Positions 1-5,181 of a stretch of 29,916 bases of DNA are shown here, one piece after another. Location of the stretch: positions 1-29,916 of the forward strand of contig CAJGDC010000020.1 in the NCBI GenBank assembly GCA_904502005.1, read 5' to 3'. Each line of letters begins with the position of its first letter. Within the stretch, counting starts at the first letter, position 1. Both the position numbers and the translations under genes were made by a program. The notes below the pieces were generated by a model that worked only from the letters and a program-made list of their open reading frames with translations, made no database searches and was not told the origin of the DNA. This DNA comes from an uncultured Alistipes sp. Lineage in GTDB: Bacteria; Bacteroidota; Bacteroidia; Bacteroidales; Rikenellaceae.

Positions 1-74
1 ACAAGGTCGCCGCAGCGCTTGTTTACCACAATAAGGTGGTTGTCTTCAAAAAGTATATCGTTTGGATGAAACAT
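1..74 (-). CDS. RluA-family pseudouridine synthase, N-terminal fragment (runs off the window)
   Basis: Reading the minus strand from an ATG at 74-72 gives MFHPND followed by ILFEDNHLIVVNKRCGDL, open to the window edge. The D-[NH]-H-[IL]-[IL]-V-V-N-K segment is the usual opening of the catalytic domain of RluA/RluD-type enzymes, which isomerise uridine to pseudouridine in rRNA or tRNA. Only 24 residues are visible, so the subfamily and target site cannot be told, and the catalytic Asp lies outside the window. It follows cdd on the same strand, with the repeat element at 79-268 filling the gap, so its leader is formed largely by that element. The family call rests on the N-terminal motif alone. 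Confidence 0.7.
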   Translation of the reverse strand, partial: MFHPNDILFEDNHLIVVNKRCGDL

Positions 75-78
75 AGTT

Positions 79-268
79 AGGTGTGTTCTACAAATTAGGG
101 AATATTTGTCACAGATAGGTAAATTCTATTTCGGTCGCTTTGGGGTTTATTTTGGCATCTTTTCCTGCTTTTCGCGGTTGTAGTAGGCTACTGCGCCCTT
201 AAAAGAGCAGAAAAACATGCTCAAAATCACCGCCCAAATCGCCACGACCTAATTTATAGAACCCACCT
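79..268 (-). repeat. Small element with terminal inverted repeats, copy 1 (about 190 bp)
   Basis: Imperfect 21-bp terminal inverted repeats lie at 79-99 and 248-268, with the shared core GTTCTAyAAATTAGG; the two ends differ at two positions. The same ends and several interior blocks occur in opposite orientation at 1771-2048. The longest exactly shared block is 24 bp (118-141 here, 1982-2005 there on the other strand). Read in the direction of cdd, the element begins within the cdd stop codon (269-267) and ends 4 bases before the rluA-like start codon. It has no ORF, so it is a MITE-like or structured intergenic repeat rather than an autonomous transposon. No target-site duplication could be seen outside the ends. 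Confidence 0.75.
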
Positions 269-719
269 ATAGTTGGAATGTAAATGGCAACAGAGCCTGT
301 GCTGACTCTACGATAGAAGCTGTGCCGTTGCCGCTCATTATCAGTCGTATAGCTCTGCCCTGACGGCGCTCAACATCAAGGATAACCTGGCGACAGCCGC
401 CACATGGGTAGCACTCGCGCTCAGAAGGGTCGGAGGCTATGGCAAGCGCCACAACAGGGTCCGATGCGTGGTTTGCCTCGGCATAGTAGAGTACACTTCG
501 CTCGGCGCATATTCCGGAAGGAAAGACCTCGCTCTCGGAGTTTGCACCGTGGAGGATTTTGCCACTGGCAAGCCTTACGGCAGCACCCACATGAAAACCG
601 GAGTATTTTGCATACGCCTTCTTTAGTGCAGCCTGCGCCTCAATGACAAGAAGCTTGTCGTCGGCAGGAAGCTGGTCAATTGTGTATTTGTGGTAACCGA
701 TTTCAAGTTTTTTCTCCAT
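267..719 (-). CDS. cdd: Cytidine deaminase
   Basis: A 150-residue protein that should deaminate cytidine and deoxycytidine to uridine forms in pyrimidine salvage, in the cytosol. Visible motifs are the CAE zinc and catalytic motif at residues 71-73 (Cys71 ligand, Glu73 proton shuttle) and PCGGCRQ at 105-111 (ligands Cys106 and Cys109), with the substrate-binding N-x-E at 60-62. Three cysteine ligands and a length near 130-150 residues fit the small tetrameric class. The reading frame extends upstream to 845, but the start at 719 (MEKKLEIGYHKY) is preferred because the candidate promoter lies at 749-780 and the extra residues resemble no family member. The stop codon overlaps the outer edge of the repeat at 79-268. 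Confidence 0.95.
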   Translation of the reverse strand: MEKKLEIGYHKYTIDQLPADDKLLVIEAQAALKKAYAKYSGFHVGAAVRLASGKILHGANSESEVFPSGICAERSVLYYAEANHASDPVVALAIASDPSERECYPCGGCRQVILDVERRQGRAIRLIMSGNGTASIVESAQALLPFTFQL

Positions 720-748
720 AGTAAAGCTATTATTTATTCTTCTGACTA

Positions 749-780
749 CAAATATACAAATTTGTTGCAAAGTTTCCAAA
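749..780 (-). promoter_or_regulatory. Bacteroidetes-type promoter for cdd
   Basis: On the minus strand TTTG (780-777) is followed after 20 bases by TATATTTG (756-749), matching the TTTG/TAnnTTTG consensus of the primary Bacteroidetes sigma factor. The predicted transcript starts near 745, leaving a leader of about 25 bases before the ATG at 719. It interleaves with the opposite promoter at 761-796. Confidence 0.75.
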
Positions 781-796
781 AAACTCTCTATTTTTG
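761..796 (+). promoter_or_regulatory. Bacteroidetes-type promoter for the radical SAM gene
   Basis: TTTG/TTG at 761-767 is followed after about 21 bases by TATTTTTG at 789-796. The predicted start near 801 rules out the upstream in-frame TTG at 794 and supports the ATG at 818 for the downstream gene. It shares DNA with the divergent cdd promoter. Confidence 0.7.
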
Positions 797-817
797 CGAT
801 ATAGAACAGACCATCAT

Positions 818-1771
818 ATGTATATTTGGGGAGATGATAGACCATACAATAGCTATGCGGCTTATTTCAGGCGATTGTTCGGCAGTCGCGTGCAGAAGGT
901 TGCTGTCAATGCCGGTTTTACCTGCCCAAATCGTGACGGTAAAGTCTCTACTGGCGGATGTACATTTTGCAATAACTCCGCCTTCACACCTTCATATTGC
1001 ATCCCGACAAAGAGCGTGGCGCAACAGATTGAGGAGGGTATTGAGTTCCACCGCAGAAGATACCGAACAGCATCGCGCTATCTTGCCTATTTTCAATCCT
1101 TCTCCAACACCTATGCACCACTTGAAATTCTGCAGGATGTATATAGCCAAGCTCTTGATAATCCGCTTGTTGCAGGTATTGTTGTGGGAACTCGCCCCGA
1201 CTGTATAGACGAGCAGAAACTCGACTACTTCGCTTCGCTTGCCCGTACGCACTACGTGGCTTTGGAGTATGGCATTGAGAGTACAGATGATGTCGTTTTA
1301 GCCTCTATAAATCGTGGACATGACTACGCTACGGCTGTTAGAGCTGTTGAGATGACTGCCGAGCGGGGTATACATTGTGGGGCACACTTTATCCTCGGCT
1401 TGCCAGGGCAGAGCGATGAGGATTTGATAGCTCAGACCGATAAAATCAATGCGCTGCCACTGACAACGGTGAAGTTTCACCAGTTGCAGGTCTTTCGTGG
1501 CACAACAATGGCAGAACAGTATGATAATAATCCCGAGCAGTTCCGTTTTTGGACGGTGGATGAGTATATCGAACTCTTCTCGGAGATACTCTCGCGTCTG
1601 CGCCCTGATATTGTTGTAGAGCGCTTTGCAAGTGAGGCACCACCGCGCTATCACTACGGCAGAAACTGGGGTTTGGTCAGAAATGAGACACTTTGGACGA
1701 TGCTTGAGAAAAGATTATTGGAAAAAAATATATATCAAGGGAAAAATTTTATACCTTTGCAACTTGAATAA
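818..1771 (+). CDS. TIGR01212/YhcC-family radical SAM protein
   Basis: A 317-residue radical SAM enzyme. The [4Fe-4S] motif is CPNRDGKVSTGGCTFC (Cys36, Cys48, Cys51), spaced CX11CX2C rather than the classical CX3CX2C, which is the mark of the TIGR01212/YhcC group. The N-terminal segment PYNSYAAYFRRLFG and the later motifs GTRPDCID, YGIESTDD and HFILGLPGQ are typical of this family, whose substrate is not firmly known to me. The start at 818 is chosen because the promoter -7 box covers 789-796, which contains part of the longer frame's start. The stop codon TAA (1769-1771) coincides with the first base of the repeat at 1771-2048. It is divergent from cdd. Confidence 0.92.
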   Translation: MYIWGDDRPYNSYAAYFRRLFGSRVQKVAVNAGFTCPNRDGKVSTGGCTFCNNSAFTPSYCIPTKSVAQQIEEGIEFHRRRYRTASRYLAYFQSFSNTYAPLEILQDVYSQALDNPLVAGIVVGTRPDCIDEQKLDYFASLARTHYVALEYGIESTDDVVLASINRGHDYATAVRAVEMTAERGIHCGAHFILGLPGQSDEDLIAQTDKINALPLTTVKFHQLQVFRGTTMAEQYDNNPEQFRFWTVDEYIELFSEILSRLRPDIVVERFASEAPPRYHYGRNWGLVRNETLWTMLEKRLLEKNIYQGKNFIPLQLE

Positions 1772-2048
1772 GGTAGGTTTTATAAATTAGGTCGAGACGA
1801 TTTTGGAGGATATTTCGTGGCAATTTTGCAGCTCTTTTGAGGGCGCAATAGCCTATTGACTCGCCTGTAAAGGCGACCCTTTACCGCTGCGCCTTGGCAA
1901 TTCAAACTAAGTTTGATTGCACTCGGCTTAATCGCGGCATTGTAACCGAGAAAAGATGTAAAATTGGTGGAAATAGACCCAAAAGCGACCGAAATAGAAT
2001 TTACCAAAAAACAGAAATAACATTTGTCCTAATTTATAGAACATAGCT
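1771..2048 (+). repeat. Small element with terminal inverted repeats, copy 2 (about 278 bp)
   Basis: Terminal inverted repeats at 1771-1791 and 2028-2048 share GTTyTATAAATTAGG with copy 1 at 79-268. Interior blocks match copy 1 in inverted orientation: the CTCTTTT-RAGGGCGCA-RTAGCCTA region (about 1832-1855), a GAAAAGATG block, and 1982-2005. This copy carries roughly 90 extra bases after 1858, containing further small hairpins such as TCGCC-tgtaaa-GGCGA. It begins at the stop codon of the radical SAM gene and ends 14 bases before the yitT start, so it is oriented to its upstream gene exactly as copy 1 is to cdd. It encodes no credible protein. A TA-ACA-TTTG string near its right end is close to, but not, a consensus promoter box. 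Confidence 0.78.
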
Positions 2049-2062
2049 TAAACACGTTTCCT

Positions 2063-2977
2063 ATGATTGAGTTGGGTAAATCGAGCATTTTTACGACTGT
2101 CAAGGAGTATATCCTTATGACTGTCGGCATGTTTTGTTACGCCTTTGGTTGGATTGGCTGTATCCTCCCGGCAAAGTGTATGGGTGGTGGTGCTTCGGGC
2201 TTGTCACTACTTATATATTATGCTACTGAAGGTACAATAAGCATCGGTGTTATGGTATTTATTATCAATGCCATATTGCTGCTTATTGCGGGCTTTATTG
2301 TCGGTTGGAAGTTTGGTATTAAGACCATCTTCTGTGTCTGCATGCTCTCGTTTGCCATGTCAACTATGCAGGCAATCTTTACACAGCCCGACGGAACTGT
2401 GATGGATATCTTCCAGCTCGATAACCGCCTACTTTCAACAATCCTCGGAGGTATCTTCTCGGGTGTTGGTGTGGCCCTGAGCTTTGCGCAGGGTGGTAGC
2501 ACAGGTGGCGTGGATATCGTTGCTATGATTATCAATAAGTATCGCACAGTCTCTTATGGTAAGATTGTTCGCTCAATCGACTCTGTGATTATCGGCTCGG
2601 CAATTCTGCTCCCTGCCTCGGCAAATATCGGCATCGATGGCGTTATCTACGGATTTGTTATGACAGCGGTATTTAGCTATGTGGTCGATATGCTTATGAC
2701 CGGTAACCAGCAGTCAAACCAGATAATGATTGTCTGCCAGGATTACCAGGCTATGGCTGACGCTATGAATAACATCGCTCACCGTGGCGCTACAGTTATA
2801 GATGCTAAGGGTTGGTATACAAAACATTCGCATAATATCGTTATGGTTGTATGCCGTAAGCGCGACACCCCAACAATCCTTAAACTCGCTCATCAGGTAG
2901 ACCCCGATGCCTTTATTACTATCGGCTCAGTTATGGGTGTGTATGGTAAGGGCTTTGAGGCGCTGAATAAAATTTAA
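2063..2977 (+). CDS. YitT family membrane protein with C-terminal DUF2179 domain
   Basis: A 304-residue integral inner-membrane protein. Hydrophobic segments are visible at about residues 17-40, 50-80, 84-105, 120-145, 168-190 and 192-213, followed by a soluble C-terminal domain of about 85 residues (QQSNQIMIVCQDY onward). That domain has the DUF2179 features GATVIDAKGWYT and DAFITIGSVMGVYGKGF. The small-residue-rich GGGASGLSLL and GGSTGGVDIVA segments are characteristic of the family. The transport or sensing role of YitT proteins is not established. It lies downstream of the radical SAM gene on the same strand across the repeat element, and a strong terminator follows. No consensus promoter of its own is evident, so it may depend on read-through from 761-796. 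Confidence 0.9.
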   Translation: MIELGKSSIFTTVKEYILMTVGMFCYAFGWIGCILPAKCMGGGASGLSLLIYYATEGTISIGVMVFIINAILLLIAGFIVGWKFGIKTIFCVCMLSFAMSTMQAIFTQPDGTVMDIFQLDNRLLSTILGGIFSGVGVALSFAQGGSTGGVDIVAMIINKYRTVSYGKIVRSIDSVIIGSAILLPASANIGIDGVIYGFVMTAVFSYVVDMLMTGNQQSNQIMIVCQDYQAMADAMNNIAHRGATVIDAKGWYTKHSHNIVMVVCRKRDTPTILKLAHQVDPDAFITIGSVMGVYGKGFEALNKI

Positions 2978-2996
2978 AGCGGATAATCAGCAGATT

Positions 2997-3036
2997 AAAA
3001 ATGCCGACAATGAAATATTGTTGGCATTTTTTTTTA
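2997..3036 (+). terminator. Rho-independent terminator after yitT
   Basis: The stem AATGCCGACAA / TTGTTGGCATT, with one G-T pair, encloses a 7-base loop (3011-3017) and is followed by a run of T to 3036. It separates yitT from the lipoprotein modules. Confidence 0.9.
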
Positions 3037-3119
3037 CTGTTCATTGTCAAAAACGAGCTGTTCATAACCAAAAACGGCGTATTGGTAGGTGTTGTAGCAT
3101 CTGTTTGTAAAAATTTTTA

Positions 3120-3127
3120 TATCTTTG
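3120..3127 (+). promoter_or_regulatory. Candidate -7 box for the peptide-lipoprotein operon
   Basis: TATCTTTG matches TAnnTTTG exactly and lies about 50 bases before the ATG at 3179. The -33 element is unclear: a TTG at 3092-3094 is 25 bases away and a TTTG at 3104-3107 is only 12 bases away, both off the usual spacing. It is the only promoter-like signal seen between 3040 and 5182. Confidence 0.55.
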
Positions 3128-3178
3128 TAAGACGTAGAATGTGCGAATTTTTGAAATAACAACTAAAATAACTACATT

Positions 3179-3319
3179 ATGAACAGAAAGTTTTATTTGA
3201 CTCCATCCCTTGAGGAGGAGCTCTTCCGCGCAGAGCAAGGCTTTGCGTTGTCAACCACAGAGGGTGGATTTAATATCGGTGAAGGTGGCAACTTTACTGA
3301 GGAGGGTGTAGATTGGTAA
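3179..3319 (+). CDS. Small peptide with EQGFALS motif, module 1
   Basis: A 46-residue reading frame with no recognised Pfam-style domain. It starts MNRKFYLTPSLEEELFRAEQ, then GFALS and a Gly/acidic tail ending GVDW. There is no hydrophobic signal peptide, so cytoplasmic location or unusual export is implied. A second peptide of the same architecture at 5025-5168 (E-R-GFAVS, tail ending NNWK) precedes the next lipoprotein, so the pair is unlikely to be chance. It sits 29 bases before a lipoprotein gene and behind the only promoter signal. From memory, short proteins of this general look lie before Bacteroidales surface lipoprotein operons, but I know no described function. Confidence 0.7.
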   Translation: MNRKFYLTPSLEEELFRAEQGFALSTTEGGFNIGEGGNFTEEGVDW

Positions 3320-3348
3320 TCAGGGTTTAATCGTAAAAATTTGGAACA

Positions 3349-4971
3349 ATGAAGAAGTTTTGGTCTATTTTTACTGTTGCTCTGGTAGCTTTGAGCGCAG
3401 TATCTTGCAGCAATAATTTTGAGGAGGAGGTAGTTCTCGGTGGCGAGACTCTCTCATTTAATGTAAACATCGACAACACTCGTACCGCACTTGAGCAGGA
3501 CAAGAATGGTTGGAACACCGTTTGGGTTGGTAACGAGACCCTTGTAGTCTCTGACGGCACTAACAGCTATAGCTTTAAGAACTCTACTGATAACATGAAC
3601 AAGTTTACTTGCGAGGCTGTAGGTGTTCGTTCACTTATTGGCAAGAAGGTAGATGTTGTCTACAACGCAGTTATCAATAGCGCAAATGGTGCAGCAGGTA
3701 TGACACTTGAGGGTGCGGCTGATAGCTTTAGCGAGTCAGTAGCTATCGAACTAGCAGCTGACAACGCATTCTTGAAGCTTACATCTACAGCTGATGTTAC
3801 CCTTAGCGCTTCTGAAAATATCTTTGGTGACGGCTCTGCTCGTCTTAAGAGCGTGACTGTTAAGGCTGGTACAGATGTACTTGTACCTATTTATGCAGCT
3901 AAAGATGTTACTTTATCAGCTATTAAAGATGTAACTGTTAAGGAAAAGGTTCTTACTTTTGAGAATAACAAGATTTACAACCTTGGCACACTGACAGAGG
4001 CTCCAACAATTTATCTTGTTCCAAATGCAGACTGGAAGCAGGCAGATGCTTGGTACTCAGCTCACTTCTATAATAGCAATGGCGGTTTTGCGGATGTTAA
4101 GATGACAGACGCAGATGCTGATGGTATCTATGAGTGTAAAGTACCTGCTAATATGACAGATGTAATCTTCTGCCGTATGAACCCTGCTTATCCAGAGTTT
4201 TCATGGAACTCAGAGGAAGAGAACAATCACGTTTGGAATGAGACTATTAGCAGCACTATTGGTGTTGAGCCAAATAACTACTACTATATTACAGATTGGA
4301 CTGCTGGTGAGTGGCATGAGGCTAACTATGAGTTCCCTGTAGTTACTGAGTCTTATAAGGTATATGTTTATCAGTACGAGAATACTTGGAGCAAGCTCAA
4401 TCTCTATTCTTGGAATAGCAGTACAAACGCTAATTACACTGGTAGTTGGCCTGGAACTGCAAACACAACTACCGAGACAATAAATGGTTATAAATACAGA
4501 GTTTGGGAGTTGCCAACAGCGGCTACTGGTAAGAACATTATGGTTATTCTAAACAATGGTTCATCACAGACTGGCGACAGTGGTCCTTATACAATTAATG
4601 GAAATTTGTATCTGTTGCTTCGAGGAACAAGTATCTCTGTTATTGAAGACCCTAACAGTCCAGAGCCAACTGTTGAGTTGCAGCCGCGTTCGATTTATGC
4701 ATTGGCAGAACACACAAGTACCCTGAATATTTACTGGTGGAATGCAGGTCCAACTTGGCCAGGAGAGGCGATGACAACTGAGTATATTAATGGTAAGAAA
4801 TATTATAAGTATACCTTTAATAAGAGCCTTGATGGGTCAGTATTGGCTGGTGTGATTTTCAATAATGGCTCAGCACAGACTGGTGATATTAAGAATGTAA
4901 AGCTTGATAAAGATCTGTTCTACAAAGTGAACAGCAATTGGAGTTATTCACTGATTGCTGACCCAAGATAA
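3349..4971 (+). CDS. Surface lipoprotein with fimbrillin-like N-terminus and CBM26-like starch-binding modules
   Basis: A 540-residue lipoprotein. The signal peptide ends in SAVSC (Cys20), and the acidic SNNFEEE that follows resembles the Bacteroidetes surface-export signal. Residues 34-215 form a fimbrillin-like region (TRTAL, then W-x-x-x-WVGNE). Residues 219-325 hold a YLVPNADW to FCRMNPAYPEFSW domain that resembles one seen in Bacteroidales and Clostridia glycan-binding proteins. Residues 336-432 and 448-537 are two CBM26/SusE-F-like modules with GSWPGT and PTWPGEA, followed by NNGSSQTGD and FNNGSAQTGD. The likely job is holding starch or a related glucan at the cell surface. No SusC/SusD pair or glycoside hydrolase is nearby. 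The paralogue at 5182-7257 shares the first 325 residues' layout. Ligand identity is inferred, not shown. Confidence 0.8.
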   Translation: MKKFWSIFTVALVALSAVSCSNNFEEEVVLGGETLSFNVNIDNTRTALEQDKNGWNTVWVGNETLVVSDGTNSYSFKNSTDNMNKFTCEAVGVRSLIGKKVDVVYNAVINSANGAAGMTLEGAADSFSESVAIELAADNAFLKLTSTADVTLSASENIFGDGSARLKSVTVKAGTDVLVPIYAAKDVTLSAIKDVTVKEKVLTFENNKIYNLGTLTEAPTIYLVPNADWKQADAWYSAHFYNSNGGFADVKMTDADADGIYECKVPANMTDVIFCRMNPAYPEFSWNSEEENNHVWNETISSTIGVEPNNYYYITDWTAGEWHEANYEFPVVTESYKVYVYQYENTWSKLNLYSWNSSTNANYTGSWPGTANTTTETINGYKYRVWELPTAATGKNIMVILNNGSSQTGDSGPYTINGNLYLLLRGTSISVIEDPNSPEPTVELQPRSIYALAEHTSTLNIYWWNAGPTWPGEAMTTEYINGKKYYKYTFNKSLDGSVLAGVIFNNGSAQTGDIKNVKLDKDLFYKVNSNWSYSLIADPR

Positions 4972-4984
4972 ACTAACAACCATA

Positions 4985-5015
4985 CTGTAAAGCCGCTTTC
5001 GGGCGGCTTTTACAG
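4985..5015 (+). terminator. Hairpin between module 1 and module 2
   Basis: CTGTAAA-GCCGC pairs with GCGGCTTTTACAG (one bulged A) around a TTTCG loop. The T stretch is inside the 3' arm rather than after it, so it could act as a leaky terminator, a processing site or a 3'-end stabiliser. Because no promoter is seen before the peptide at 5025, partial read-through is the likelier reading. Confidence 0.6.
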
Positions 5016-5024
5016 CGTATATAG

Positions 5025-5168
5025 ATGATGAAAAGAGTAATGAACTACACAAAACCGGAGGTTAGACCTCTGGTGGTGGCGCTTGAGCGTGGATTTGCTG
5101 TAAGTGCTGAGGCGGGATTTGGTTTGCCGTCGTATGATAATGAGGATGTAAGTAATAATTGGAAGTAA
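5025..5168 (+). CDS. Small peptide with ERGFAVS motif, module 2
   Basis: A 47-residue frame beginning MMKRVMNYTKPEVRPLVVAL, then ERGFAVS and the tail AEAGFGLPSYDNEDVSNNWK. It shares with the 3179-3319 peptide the length, a basic start, a P-x-[VL]-[RE] segment, the E-x-GFA-[LV]-S core at about residues 21-27, a Gly-containing acidic tail and a Trp near the C-terminus. It lacks a signal peptide. Alternative starts are the second Met (5028) or Met6 (5040); the first two align best with the sister peptide. It ends 13 bases before the next lipoprotein start, so translation of the two may be coupled. Function unknown. Confidence 0.7.
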   Translation: MMKRVMNYTKPEVRPLVVALERGFAVSAEAGFGLPSYDNEDVSNNWK

Positions 5169-5181
5169 TCAATTAGAGACA

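Noticed and set aside
794..817. Longer start for the radical SAM gene at 794
   Set aside because: The codon at 794 is a TTG lying inside the predicted -7 box, and the added residues do not match the family N-terminus.
690..1208. 172-codon plus-strand frame overlapping the cdd start and the radical SAM gene
   Set aside because: It runs out of frame through the clear radical SAM coding region and across two promoters, and its translation resembles no family.
1780..2007. 75-codon minus-strand frame inside the repeat copy 2
   Set aside because: The translation is low in recognisable features, copy 1 does not preserve it, and the DNA is better explained as the TIR element.
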